Source: Pelomonas candidula
GTDB lineage: Bacteria > Pseudomonadota > Gammaproteobacteria > Burkholderiales > Burkholderiaceae_C
Assembly: GCF_043555985.1 (NCBI RefSeq)
Contig: NZ_JBIGIC010000008.1
Coordinates: 1 to 64,000, forward strand
Length of the DNA stretch: 64,000 nucleotides
Direction of reading: 5' to 3'
Numbering within the stretch: position 1 is the stretch's first letter; the number at the start of each line of letters is the position of its first letter. The translations under genes were made by a program, and so were the position numbers. The notes below the pieces were generated by a model. The model saw only the letters and a program-made list of their open reading frames with translations. It made no database searches and was not told the DNA's origin. Shown piece by piece: positions 40,886-49,272 of the stretch.

Positions 40886-41401
40886 TCAGGCTCGCCCCAA
40901 GTTGAAGACGCTCATCGGCGCGAAGTACCAGCGCTCACGAATGGCCTGGGCGGCGAACAGAGAGACGACCGTGGCCAGCGGACCGACGAACAGGCCGTCG
41001 TCGTAGCCGTATCCACCAACGCTCCAGTACCAAGTCGAGCCCGGGTAGTTGGCCAAGTAGGCGCCGAAGACATCGACAACGACTGCGCTGAACCAGGAAG
41101 CGAAGCCAACAGCGAACCATTGGCGCCGCATGTCCAGGCCCCGGGTCGAAACCATGTATAGGAAAGGAACGAGCTCCAAGGGAGCGATGTGGAGCCCATT
41201 GCCATCCCAGAACGATGTCGCATGCATCAGCGGGATGCACAGCGAGGCGATGAGCACCAGGCGGACGGCACCTGGGAAAATTTCACGACGCCATTGACCA
41301 TGGAGCGACATCTCTGCAAAGCCGACGACGCCGAGAATCATCGGCACCACCACCGTGACCAGAGTGGACTCGAGCCCGAGCCAGAAAACGAACGTGTCCA
41401 T
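40886..41401 (-). CDS. Multi-pass membrane protein, unknown
   Basis: 171 residues with about five membrane segments (LVTVVVPMILGVVGFAEM; AVRLVLIASLCIPLMHA; APLELVPFLYMVS; WFAVGFASWFSAVVVDVFGA; GPLATVVSLFAAQAI). GGAGG ribosome site at ATG 41401. First gene after promoter site 9. Confidence 0.65.
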   Translation of the reverse strand: MDTFVFWLGLESTLVTVVVPMILGVVGFAEMSLHGQWRREIFPGAVRLVLIASLCIPLMHATSFWDGNGLHIAPLELVPFLYMVSTRGLDMRRQWFAVGFASWFSAVVVDVFGAYLANYPGSTWYWSVGGYGYDDGLFVGPLATVVSLFAAQAIRERWYFAPMSVFNLGRA

Positions 41402-41447
41402 GAGTCCTCCGTGATAGCGTAGTGCCGATATCATTTTATGTGCATAC

Positions 41448-41476
41448 AGTGTATCACTGCGCCACGCTCGAGTCAA
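41448..41476 (-). promoter_or_regulatory. Backbone promoter/operator site 9
   Basis: TTGACT, 17 nt, TACACT; perfect operator AGTGATACACT (41448-41458). Confidence 0.8.
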
Positions 41477-41922
41477 TGAAGATGCAGTCCGGACTCGACA
41501 CCAAGCAACGGCGTCGACCAGCACCTCCGGCGGCAGCGAGGGAGCAACGGAACCGAGGAATGACGCACGGCACCCAGGAGACGTCCGAACCCAGTGTCAG
41601 CATCACCGGCACCGTTGAAACTGCAATGGCGCCTGGTCGAGGAGAATGGATTCGTCAGACGTTCTGTGGTGCCGGTCCTGGGCCTGGAGCTCGAGCTCCT
41701 CGGTCACGGAACCATCGACATGACCTTCGGGTATCGGTGAAGTCCTTCAGAGGAACGGGTCGAGGCCCCAGTGAATCCGCTCACTCTGCCCCGCCCTGGT
41801 GAGCATCAGCGCAGCGCGAGATGTGGAGCGGAAAGGCATCGCATGCCGCTCGTTGGCGGCATGCTCGAATAGGGCAAGCTGGTTAAGAGGAGGTGATGGC
41901 CCGCGGCCCGAACAGCTAAGCC
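41477..41922. other. Non-coding stretch with terminator-like hairpin
   Basis: No supported gene. A perfect 9-bp-arm hairpin GCATGCCGC...GCGGCATGC lies at 41841-41864, where it could end the minus-strand NERD operon that stops at 41923. No T run is obvious. Confidence 0.45.
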
Positions 41923-42765
41923 CTACCGGAAGGCGACCTCAGTGCTGACGCCGATGGCAGCAAGCCGAGCATCGACCAGTGCCTTCGGCCTGGCCAGCGA
42001 AGCGCCAAGCTCCGCCACGGAGACGGTCCTCAACGACTCCCAGAAGGCGTACGAGTCCGGGTCACGGACGCGGAAAGAGTTGACCTGGCCGCCCGGCCCA
42101 CGTACTGCCTCGACCAGGCGTACGACATGGTCAGCCTCCGTGTTGGCCTTCCCTGCGGCGCCATGAAGGGATGTCAGGGCCACAACCACGTGACCAGCGT
42201 CAAGGGCGCCAGCAGCGTCCTGGGCCCACGAGGACACGGAAGCGCGGAGCTCGAAGCGAAGCGACTGCACCTCGGGCCCGAAGAACTCCGGCAGCCGCCG
42301 AGCCAACCCATCGAAGTCCACCACCTGGTCGGCCGAGTCCGGAAAGAACATCCGCTGCTCGATGGCCCATCGACGGAAACGGGTGAACTCGTCGGCATCG
42401 AAGGGCCGGCCGGTGCGCTGAACGACGTAGCCGTACAGGGCGTATAGCGAACAGCTTTTGCCGGCCCCTTCCTTCGAGTGGCGCAGAGCATCGACGAACG
42501 AATGGAAGAAGGGCAGCGGGTCCAGGCCCGCGACCCGAGCAGCTGCACCGGTAGGGGCATCCGGCACCGGCGCCAGCGACGGCGCGGCCACCGCGACGAC
42601 TAGCGACGCAGCCACCAGGCTCAGCGCCGGCGTCCAGGCCCAATCCAACATCCAGCGGGAGCGAAGCGACCCACGGGAGAAGCGCAGCAGTCGGGCGGCG
42701 CCAGCTGCACGACTGCGAGCACCGGCCCCACCCGAGTCCATAGCAACATCGAAATCGAACTCCAT
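41923..42765 (-). CDS. Single-pass membrane protein, unknown
   Basis: 280 residues from MEFDFDVAMD. One membrane segment (WTPALSLVAASLVVAVAAPSL) near residue 45 and a helical soluble domain of about 200 residues (PFFHSFVDALRHSKEGAGKS, YGYVVQRTGRPFDADEFTRF). Probably periplasmic or cytosolic face unknown. Last gene of the operon from site 10. Confidence 0.6.
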   Translation of the reverse strand: MEFDFDVAMDSGGAGARSRAAGAARLLRFSRGSLRSRWMLDWAWTPALSLVAASLVVAVAAPSLAPVPDAPTGAAARVAGLDPLPFFHSFVDALRHSKEGAGKSCSLYALYGYVVQRTGRPFDADEFTRFRRWAIEQRMFFPDSADQVVDFDGLARRLPEFFGPEVQSLRFELRASVSSWAQDAAGALDAGHVVVALTSLHGAAGKANTEADHVVRLVEAVRGPGGQVNSFRVRDPDSYAFWESLRTVSVAELGASLARPKALVDARLAAIGVSTEVAFR

Positions 42766-42778
42766 CACTACCGAGCCC

Positions 42779-43528
42779 TCAAGCGAGCACCCGAGCCCGG
42801 ACAGTGTCCAAGGCACCCAGCCGAACCTCAGGGCGCCGTTGCCCATACATGCCGGCTTCCTCAGGGAAGAGAGGAGCAGCCGCAAAAGCATCGGTCTGGA
42901 CTCGGCTCACCCGCTCGATGAAGCCCATGAGCTTGGCGCCGGCGCCGTTGACTGGGCCGTTGGCCAGCACCACCCCTTCCCTGGTCTCCTTCACCGACTC
43001 GAAGGGCGCGCTCGGGCACCAGAGCACCTTGGTCACCAGCTTCGCGGGAACGTTTAACAGGCCGCAGTAGCCGAAGGCCTGGTTGTGCACCTGCTGAACC
43101 TCGCGCGCGGCGGAGCTACGCAGCTTGTTGCAGCGAACGATGGAACCGTCCTCCAGCTCCCGGAGCCCACCATAGCTCTTGATTTCGATGATGACCCGGC
43201 CGTACTCGGCCGACACGACGGCATCGAGGTTGCCGATGCCGTCAATCCACACGTCGGTGTCGACACGCCAGCCGCGCGCCTGGCACGCAGTCTTGAGGTG
43301 CTCGAGGTGCTCGGCTTCGACGATGAAGCCTTGATGGCGGCGAGCCCCGTCCTTGAACTGAGTCCAGGCCCGACGAGCAGCCCAGAGACCGAAGAGACCG
43401 CCCAGCGCCGGCGCCTGAAGCACCCACGCCGTGACACCCACGCCAATGCCCAGCGCAGACAGCACCAGACTGGAACGGTATCGAGTGATGTGCGGGGCGA
43501 ACGTCTGGCGTTGCTTCAAGGATTTCAT
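42779..43528 (-). CDS. NERD-domain membrane protein
   Basis: 249 residues. Two close N-terminal hydrophobic segments (SSLVLSALGIGVGVTAWVLQ; LGGLFGLWAARRAW) followed by a NERD (nuclease-related) domain at about 85-195, with GWRVDTDVWIDGIGNLDAVV and YGRVIIEIKSYGGL carrying the D...E-x-K residues of the restriction-endonuclease-like fold. NERD proteins are thought to process nucleic acids; a membrane-anchored one in a transfer region may act on DNA at the envelope. Overlaps the upstream gene by ATGA. Confidence 0.75.
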   Translation of the reverse strand: MKSLKQRQTFAPHITRYRSSLVLSALGIGVGVTAWVLQAPALGGLFGLWAARRAWTQFKDGARRHQGFIVEAEHLEHLKTACQARGWRVDTDVWIDGIGNLDAVVSAEYGRVIIEIKSYGGLRELEDGSIVRCNKLRSSAAREVQQVHNQAFGYCGLLNVPAKLVTKVLWCPSAPFESVKETREGVVLANGPVNGAGAKLMGFIERVSRVQTDAFAAAPLFPEEAGMYGQRRPEVRLGALDTVRARVLA

Positions 43529-44031
43529 TGTTGGGCCTCGTCGACGTCGAAGCGGCCAGGCAGCGGGATATGCGCCGGTTGTTGCTGCGGCTGGGGAACA
43601 GCTTGAACAGCCGGTTGGTTGAGCAAGCTGGCAGTGGATGAGGGGCGAGCAACGCGAGCAGGGGCGACTGGAGCGACAGGCCCCGCCTGGAGCAGCACCG
43701 CAGGTGCGGTCCAATCCTTCGCCCCCACCGAACTCGGACCCTGGGTCTTCGGCGCCAGCATCTGCGGGTTGTAGGTCTCGATGGCCGCCAAGCGCAACGA
43801 CACCGGCAGAGCCTTCAGCACAGCAACGTGAGCATCGACCGACCACCGCTGCACAGGCTCACCGACAACGTAGGCACCACGAGCCACCGGAACCGTGAGC
43901 CCCAACGGAACCCCGACTCTGTAGAGCTGCGGCGCGTAGCGCAGAGCCTGAACAGCCCCCAGGGCCCCGAATCCAGCACAAGCCATGACCGAAGCCGCGG
44001 CCAGGTAGCGGGTTGCGTAGGCAATGTTCAC
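43525..44031 (-). CDS. Membrane protein with Pro/Gln-rich tail
   Basis: 168 residues. N-terminal hydrophobic segment (YLAAASVMACAGFGALGAV), a middle helical part and a Pro/Gln-rich C-terminus (VPQPQQQPAHIPLPG). Coupled to both neighbours by ATGA overlaps. No family recognised. Confidence 0.6.
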   Translation of the reverse strand: MNIAYATRYLAAASVMACAGFGALGAVQALRYAPQLYRVGVPLGLTVPVARGAYVVGEPVQRWSVDAHVAVLKALPVSLRLAAIETYNPQMLAPKTQGPSSVGAKDWTAPAVLLQAGPVAPVAPARVARPSSTASLLNQPAVQAVPQPQQQPAHIPLPGRFDVDEAQQ

Positions 44032-44690
44032 GACTTCCCTCCCTTCGATTCACCGGCATCGGTCAATCCATCGAGACCGGCCAAGTCCACAGGCTCCCCA
44101 AGCAATTTCCCGATGCCCTTGATGGCATTCACCACGGCGCCGAGCTGCTCCTGGAACCGATGCTCCAACGTATTCAGTTTCTCAACCACCGGCGCGGTTG
44201 AGGCATGGCTTGCAGCCGTGATGGCAGCCGCCGCCTTCGAAATCTCCGCCGCGATGGAGCGCTGCTCGAGGTTGTCGAGGTAGCTGACGAGTGCCAGGCG
44301 CACCATCCCGGATTCGGACATGCCGGAACGGGCCCTGGCCATGGTCAGCTTCCGCAGCAGCTCCGCGTCGAGTTTGGTCGTCACCGCATGGGACTTGCCG
44401 GCACCGGTGTTGGCCACCCTCGACTTCGCAGACCTGGGTTTCCGGACTCCCTTGACCTTCACGGTGCCAGCACCCTTTTTCCGGGTCCCTTGGCGTTTCT
44501 CGGAACCGGTAGGTTCACCGGACCCGAGAGTGGACGATTCGGCGCCGATGTGTTCTGCGCCGGCATCAGTCTTTCCCTCACCGGAGCCGGGGAGGTGTTC
44601 AACGGACTCGGTATTGAGCCGGTCGAGCTCGGCCTGGTCTTGCGGAGCGAGGGATGAATTCATCAGAGGGTCCATGGCGTCCTCATCCAT
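44028..44690 (-). CDS. Ribbon-helix-helix protein with C-terminal coiled coil
   Basis: 220 residues. A disordered, charged N-terminus to about 100 precedes a ribbon-helix-helix module (VTTKLDAELLRKLTMARARS, then MSESGMVRLALVSYLDNLEQ) and a helical C-terminal part (VEKLNTLEHRFQEQLGAVVN). This is the layout of MobC/TraJ-type relaxosome accessory proteins and of some plasmid repressors. A candidate oriT-binding or operator-binding protein. Confidence 0.7.
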   Translation of the reverse strand: MDEDAMDPLMNSSLAPQDQAELDRLNTESVEHLPGSGEGKTDAGAEHIGAESSTLGSGEPTGSEKRQGTRKKGAGTVKVKGVRKPRSAKSRVANTGAGKSHAVTTKLDAELLRKLTMARARSGMSESGMVRLALVSYLDNLEQRSIAAEISKAAAAITAASHASTAPVVEKLNTLEHRFQEQLGAVVNAIKGIGKLLGEPVDLAGLDGLTDAGESKGGKS

Positions 44691-44820
44691 TCACCGGGCT
44701 CAGTTGAGCGGTAGCTCCGGTTTCGGTGTGGTTCACATTGGCGCCGGTGACGTACAGCACGGCACCCATTCCAGTCCTTGGGAACCGGTTGGTCTTGTTG
44801 GCGCCGTTGTGTGTGGTCAT
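44683..44820 (-). CDS. Small 45-residue protein, doubtful
   Basis: MTTHNGANKTNRFPRTGMGA and 25 more; Thr/Asn-rich. It fills the leader between promoter site 10 and the RHH gene and overlaps that gene's start by 8 bp. No ribosome site is visible, so this may be a leader rather than a gene. Confidence 0.35.
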   Translation of the reverse strand: MTTHNGANKTNRFPRTGMGAVLYVTGANVNHTETGATAQLSPVNG

Positions 44821-44864
44821 GGTTTCGGTGGGGTTGAGGGTGCCGCCTGGGCTTAAGTGGTGAC

Positions 44865-44893
44865 AGTGTAGCACTTTAATGGTTTACTTGCAA
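44865..44893 (-). promoter_or_regulatory. Backbone promoter/operator site 10
   Basis: TTGCAA, 17 nt, TACACT; operator AGTGCTACACT, where the centre ATA is changed to CTA but both palindrome arms are kept. Confidence 0.75.
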
Positions 44894-44894
44894 G

Positions 44895-45320
44895 CACTAC
44901 CTCTCGATGCCGCACCAACTCACCTCGACACCAGCCTCCTTTCCTCCTGGTACCTCCAGACATCCGCCCTATGAAAAGCGCTCCACTAGCAGCCCAGAAC
45001 AACCAACCTTCTCGACTCCGCCTCAACCCTTCTTAGACCGCCTCGACCACCACACCTTTGGTAAACCTGAACTACTGCTCCCTTCTGACCGCCCCATACG
45101 CCTTGCTTTCCCTCTATACCGACCTCTCTTAGACCTTTGTTTTCCACCTCAATCCTTTTGCGACCTGCACGTGGGCTGCTTCCGGCCCTCCGAGGGGCTT
45201 CTCCAGAGGTGAGGAGGCGGCCTTCTATGGACTAGCGCGACTCTGTTTGTTGGCGCGCGTAACGCGCCTGCAACGCCAGCATCACGAAGCCGCTTGGCAG
45301 CGAACGCCCTCTCAACGGTA
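44895..45320. other. Strand-biased, G-poor intergenic region between divergent operons
   Basis: From about 44895 to 45165 the plus strand is very poor in G and rich in C and T, unlike anywhere else in the window. It carries repeated CTCGAC / TTAGACC-like words (about 44903, 44923, 45010, 45031, 45041, 45083, 45127). No credible gene. Such skewed single-strand-prone DNA is typical of replication or transfer initiation regions; inference only. Confidence 0.5.
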
Positions 45321-45339
45321 CTCGCACAATTCCGCTTGA

Positions 45340-45350
45340 AGTGATACACT
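45340..45350 (+). promoter_or_regulatory. Backbone promoter/operator site 11
   Basis: Perfect AGTGATACACT with TACACT as -10. The -35 (TCGCAC at 17 nt) is weak, the only poor one of the set. Confidence 0.65.
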
Positions 45351-45388
45351 GTTATTTCTTCGCGCACAAACCCGTTTGCTTCGCCGTC

Positions 45389-46024
45389 ATGCCCACCATC
45401 TCCAGTGAACTCGACCGCCTGGCCGCCGACGTGATGGCCGTGCTGGCCGCGACGCGCCCGCCGCGCAACTACGCGGCCGCGGCGCCGGCCCTCTACGAGC
45501 GTTTTGCCGTCAAGGTGACGCCCGACAACCTGCGCGCCTGGCACGTGCGCCGGGTCGCTGTTGACCTGTCCGACCGCACCCCGGCCGACATCCGGTGCGA
45601 CATCGACGACTACGCCGAAGCCATTCGTCTGTGGCGCGAGGAGCGAAGGACCTGGGCAACTATTTCGCGGCTGTTGATGGATGGCTTCGCGTTCGATGCC
45701 AGTGAACAGCGCTTGCGTGGGTGGTGGCACCGCCGCGAGACCCGGGCCACCAAGATTGCCGCCTCCAGTGCGGCGGTCGGGACTGGTGTCGCGTCGATGG
45801 TTGCGGGCCTGCCGCCCGCGCCGGCGCCGCAGACTCAGCCCGGCATCACCGCGTCTTCACCGCCACCCATTTTTCCTGTGAGCCGCGCTCTCCCTGGTGA
45901 GAACGACGCTCAGCGCCGCATCCGCGAGGCGAGGGAGCGTCGGGCCGCCGAGACCGGCATCCAGGACGCTCTGCTCGACCGCCTAGCGGCGGGCTCCGTC
46001 ACCGCCGGGAGCGCCGCACCATGA
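45389..46024 (+). CDS. Plasmid protein, helical with Pro/Ala linker, unknown
   Basis: 211 residues from MPTISSELDRLAADVMAVLA. The region YEERTWATISRLLMDGFAFD-like (TWATISRLLMDGFAFD) with RLRGWWHRR suggests a helix-turn-helix-type fold; a Pro/Ala-rich linker and an Arg-rich tail follow. No ribosome site. It overlaps the HNH-like gene by ATGA. Possibly a regulator or DNA-binding partner of that nuclease. Confidence 0.6.
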   Translation: MPTISSELDRLAADVMAVLAATRPPRNYAAAAPALYERFAVKVTPDNLRAWHVRRVAVDLSDRTPADIRCDIDDYAEAIRLWREERRTWATISRLLMDGFAFDASEQRLRGWWHRRETRATKIAASSAAVGTGVASMVAGLPPAPAPQTQPGITASSPPPIFPVSRALPGENDAQRRIREARERRAAETGIQDALLDRLAAGSVTAGSAAP

Positions 46025-46497
46025 CTCGTCTTTCTATCGAACTGGTGCCCAAGAGCGCGCACTTCCAGAACGCCCGCGGCGTGCTGACGCGCACTCAGTG
46101 GGACCGCGTGAAGCTCCTGACATGCAACGCCGCCGCCGGCGCCTGCCAGATTTGCTATGCGCGCGGTGACCTGGAGTCGCACGAAGTCTGGGAGTGGCGC
46201 GAGGAGAGTGCCATCCATGGAGTGCAGCGTCTCGTCCGAACCATCGCTCTGTGCTCCTGGTGCCACCGCGCCAAGCACTGGGGACACACCGAGGGGATGG
46301 GCTACCTGCCGCAAGCGAGGCGGCACATCCTGAAGGTCAATGGTTGGAGTGAAGCCGAACTTGAGGACCACATCAGGCGCTCGTGGCGGGAGTGGTCACG
46401 CCTCTCCAAGGTCGAGTGGACGCTCGACATCTCCATGCTCGAGCCGATGATTGCCGGCGTTCGGACGCGCAGGCGGCCTGCCCAGCTTGTCAGCTGA
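46021..46497 (+). CDS. HNH-like nuclease protein
   Basis: 158 residues. CQICYARGDLESHEVWEW followed by ALCSWCHRAKHWGH gives the two CxxC pairs and the HE...H arrangement of phage-type HNH endonucleases. Metal-binding residues are complete; substrate unknown. Cotranscribed with the 211-residue gene and followed by a long perfect hairpin. Confidence 0.7.
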   Translation: MTRLSIELVPKSAHFQNARGVLTRTQWDRVKLLTCNAAAGACQICYARGDLESHEVWEWREESAIHGVQRLVRTIALCSWCHRAKHWGHTEGMGYLPQARRHILKVNGWSEAELEDHIRRSWREWSRLSKVEWTLDISMLEPMIAGVRTRRRPAQLVS

Positions 46498-46555
46498 GAC
46501 TCATCGAAAGGGCTGCTTCGGCAGCAACAAAGGCGCTCCAGCCCCGACGGCAAAA

Positions 46556-46590
46556 GCGAGAAGGGCCCGACGTTCTCGGGCCCTTCTCGC
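46556..46590. terminator. Perfect 15-bp hairpin, probable bidirectional terminator
   Basis: GCGAGAAGGGCCCGA, loop CGTTC, then the exact complement. It lies between two convergent operons. There is no long T run. Confidence 0.7.
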
Positions 46591-46630
46591 ACTTGCTCCA
46601 TGTAGCAGGAGGCTCGGTCGTGGCTGTGGG

Positions 46631-47311
46631 TCAGTGCATCGCCTCAACAGCCGGAACGTTCATCCATTCCGGCAGCCTTAGAACAACGTCACTGCATTGC
46701 CGCACCGAGACCAGGCGAGCTCTCGGGCGCACGTAGGCAAGCTGGCGAATTCGGTAGTCCTCACCATCTGCGACGGGAATGACCAGCACATCGAGGCCAC
46801 CGAAGTTCTTGGAGTCCTGAATGAGGCGAGGGAAGAGGTCCGGACGGGTAGCAATCTGGAAAGCCTCCCCCATTGACCGGTTGCTGTTGCCTCCCTCCAT
46901 ATCTACGTACCCCGCAAATTGATGAAGAATCGCCGTCTGCAAGTCAGCTTTCATGCGGCGGACGTTGGCAAAACGTAACCCTTGCAGGGTCGACCGGTCC
47001 ACGAGGTCGCGTTCGATTTCTCCGACCTCGAACTCAAAGTCTGCAACAGCGAGCTCTGCTCCCACCGCCCGTGCCTGCTCATGCTGCTGCCGCATCTCCT
47101 CCATCCGGTCGCGCCCGTACAAAAGCAGCATCCCCTCCCCAGGCGCCGGGGCGCGTCCAACACGCCCTGGCTTCGAGAGAGGTACAGAAGCAAGGGTCAA
47201 CTCAAAGCGGCCGTCCTCCATGCGTCGCCAGGACGACGCCCCGCCAAGTAGTTCAAGGCCACGACCGCGCTTCCGAATATTCGCGAATGCGCTGAGGAAC
47301 ACCGTGGACAT
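46631..47311 (-). CDS. Hypothetical protein
   Basis: 226 residues from MSTVFLSAFANIRKRG. Mixed composition with a charged helical middle (DRMEEMRQQHEQARAVGAEL). No family recognised. Follows the YadA-like gene by 10 bp; last gene of the operon from site 12. Confidence 0.6.
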   Translation of the reverse strand: MSTVFLSAFANIRKRGRGLELLGGASSWRRMEDGRFELTLASVPLSKPGRVGRAPAPGEGMLLLYGRDRMEEMRQQHEQARAVGAELAVADFEFEVGEIERDLVDRSTLQGLRFANVRRMKADLQTAILHQFAGYVDMEGGNSNRSMGEAFQIATRPDLFPRLIQDSKNFGGLDVLVIPVADGEDYRIRQLAYVRPRARLVSVRQCSDVVLRLPEWMNVPAVEAMH

Positions 47312-47321
47312 CGGCGCGCGC

Positions 47322-48281
47322 TCAGAACTTGACGGCGCCGCCAACAGCCACCGCAGTGCCTGCGCTGCTGGTGGAGAACTTGGCCGTGAAAGTCTGGCCA
47401 GCAAAGTTGGTGTGCACGATGCCGAGAGCCAATGCGCCTTGCCCCTTGAACCCGCCAAGGCCACCGACCACCGCAGACTCCCCTGGTGCGAGGCTCGGCG
47501 CGATGGCCGCGTTCATCGCGCTGGCCATTGCCACGCCGCTGTCGATGCGGCGGTCGTAGCCATTCATTCGGTCTTCGAGTGTGTTGAGGCGCGAGTCGAT
47601 GGTGTTGACGCGACCGGTCAGCTGCACGACCTCTTGCTGCGTCTGCTGCGCGATGGCCAGCGCCTGGCCGGACTGGCTCAGGGCTGTGGTGGCCTTGTTG
47701 TCGGCGCCTTGCGCCGTCGCCGTGGCCGTGTCCGCCGTCGCCTGAGCGGAGGTGATGCGGGCGTCATGGTTCGCGAGGGTGGCGTTCACGCCGCTGAGCG
47801 AGCTGTCCGTGTAGGCGTTGGCAGTTGTCACCGCCTGAGCACTGAGCTGCTGCGCCTGGCCGAGGTTGACGGCATCGGTGGCCAGTTGGCCGGCGCCGAC
47901 GTTGGCGAGGATGCGGTAGTTCGGCAGGTAGCCGAGGCCGTTACCGATGCCGAACGAAACAGTATTCGACCGGTCAACGATGCTGCCGTTGCCGATGGCG
48001 GCGCCGTAGTTGACCCCCGGGAGGCTCATCGCGCCGGTGCCAGCGACCAGATTGCCCGCACCCGGCGATGACGTGTAGAGGCCGAGAAGCAACGACCCCT
48101 GGCCCACGCCGGCGACGTTGCTCTGGACTTGGGTGCCGCTCGATGTGAGGGTGACCGACGTGGCGGTAGATGCCGGGTCACCAGACGGCCCCACCGTCAA
48201 GATGGGAGCAACGGTCTGTGCGCCTGCTGCGCCCGCTGCGATAGCCAGGGCGGCCGCGATTGAGATGCGATTCAGTTTCAT
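47322..48281 (-). CDS. YadA-like trimeric autotransporter adhesin
   Basis: 319 residues. Signal peptide (ISIAAALAIAAGAAGAQ); a beta-helical head (LPGVNYGAAIGNGSIVDRSN) and an Ala/Thr-rich coiled-coil stalk to about 230 (DSRLNTLEDRMNGYDRRI); the last 85 residues (SGVAMASAMNAAIAPSLAPG, VVGGLGGFKGQGALALGIVH) match the YadA membrane anchor. Trimeric autotransporters mediate adhesion. On a transfer plasmid it may promote cell-cell contact, by inference. GGAGG ribosome site. Confidence 0.8.
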   Translation of the reverse strand: MKLNRISIAAALAIAAGAAGAQTVAPILTVGPSGDPASTATSVTLTSSGTQVQSNVAGVGQGSLLLGLYTSSPGAGNLVAGTGAMSLPGVNYGAAIGNGSIVDRSNTVSFGIGNGLGYLPNYRILANVGAGQLATDAVNLGQAQQLSAQAVTTANAYTDSSLSGVNATLANHDARITSAQATADTATATAQGADNKATTALSQSGQALAIAQQTQQEVVQLTGRVNTIDSRLNTLEDRMNGYDRRIDSGVAMASAMNAAIAPSLAPGESAVVGGLGGFKGQGALALGIVHTNFAGQTFTAKFSTSSAGTAVAVGGAVKF

Positions 48282-48302
48282 TGGGGTTCCCTCCAAGTTG
48301 AT

Positions 48303-48683
48303 TCAGTTGGTGTTGTTGGAGACGACGCCGTCGGCCTTGACGACGTCGACCTTGAGCGGTCCCAGCAGCTGGTAGGGTGTGAACACCTGCAGGTAGGGCT
48401 GTTCGTCGACTCCGACCGGCAAGATGCCGACGAGCATCGCGTTGCGATTGCCCTCGAGCACCCAGGTGCCAGCGATGGGCCCGCGCTGCACGCAGCCACC
48501 CTTGCCGGCTGCCTGTAGCCGCTCCAGCACCTCATTGACGGCCTGGCGCTTGTTCGCGGGCACTGCGACGACGATGCGCGCCGCTTCGCCACAGACCGGG
48601 CGAGTGAATTCACCGACGTCCGACGCATGCACGACGCTGGCGGTGGCCGCCAGCGCACTGATGATTGCGAGACGGCCGAGCAT
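48303..48683 (-). CDS. Secreted small protein, unknown
   Basis: 126 residues. Signal peptide MLGRLAIISALAATASVVHAS; Cys pair (RPVCGEAA and GGCVQRG) probably disulphide-bonded. ATG 48683 overlaps the previous stop. Confidence 0.65.
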   Translation of the reverse strand: MLGRLAIISALAATASVVHASDVGEFTRPVCGEAARIVVAVPANKRQAVNEVLERLQAAGKGGCVQRGPIAGTWVLEGNRNAMLVGILPVGVDEQPYLQVFTPYQLLGPLKVDVVKADGVVSNNTN

Positions 48684-49006
48684 CACTGATGCGCCTTTTC
48701 GACGTAGAGGCGGACACCGTTCGTCACGTTCACAAGCGCGACGCCGACCTTGTCGCCGACATGGAAGTAGGTCGCCTTGTCGCCGTCGAAACTCGCAGCC
48801 GCCTTGGCCGCGTCCGTGCGCACCAGGGTGTGCTCGCCATCCTTGATGACGGCGGTCACTTTGCCCGGCGTCAGCACCAGCGTAGGGCCGCCGTCACGGT
48901 GGGCGTAGGCATCGAACTGCGCCTCGGTCATCGCGGGCTCCGCGCTCGCGATGCCGGCTGCAGCAGTCAGCGTGGCGGCGATGATGGTCTTCAGGGTCTT
49001 GCTCAT
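48683..49006 (-). CDS. Secreted small protein, unknown
   Basis: 107 residues. Signal peptide (LKTIIAATLTAAAGIASA) then a beta-rich domain (TLVLTPGKVTAVIKDGEHTL, KVGVALVNVTNGVRLYVEK). GAAAGGAG ribosome site. Confidence 0.65.
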   Translation of the reverse strand: MSKTLKTIIAATLTAAAGIASAEPAMTEAQFDAYAHRDGGPTLVLTPGKVTAVIKDGEHTLVRTDAAKAAASFDGDKATYFHVGDKVGVALVNVTNGVRLYVEKAHQ

Positions 49007-49059
49007 GAGTTCTCCTTTCGAGGTGGTTGGGAGCAGTTGGGAAGCTGTGATGTGATTTC

Positions 49060-49272
49060 TCAGACGGCCGCGCTGGCCGCGTGGTGGGTTTCGCTTAGAT
49101 AGCGTCCGAGCTCGTCAGGTACCTGCTCAGGCGATAGGCATTGATGACGAGTCCAGAGCCAGACAGCGAACGATGTGGGGCTGCCCGGGTGGGACCAGCT
49201 TTTGTCGGTGACACCTGCAGCGGCGAGGACACCTTTGACGTCGCCGATGGTGTAGATGGGGCGCATGGACAT
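49060..49272 (-). CDS. Small cytoplasmic-type protein
   Basis: 70 residues, MSMRPIYTIGDVKGVLAAAG, with Trp-containing core (SFAVWLWTRHQCLS). Coupled to the barrel-like gene by a TGATG junction. No family recognised. Confidence 0.6.
   Translation of the reverse strand: MSMRPIYTIGDVKGVLAAAGVTDKSWSHPGSPTSFAVWLWTRHQCLSPEQVPDELGRYLSETHHAASAAV

Noticed and set aside
44907..45212. Proline-rich plus-strand ORF in the G-poor region
   Set aside because: Composition follows the C/T skew of the DNA; no ribosome site and no protein-like pattern.
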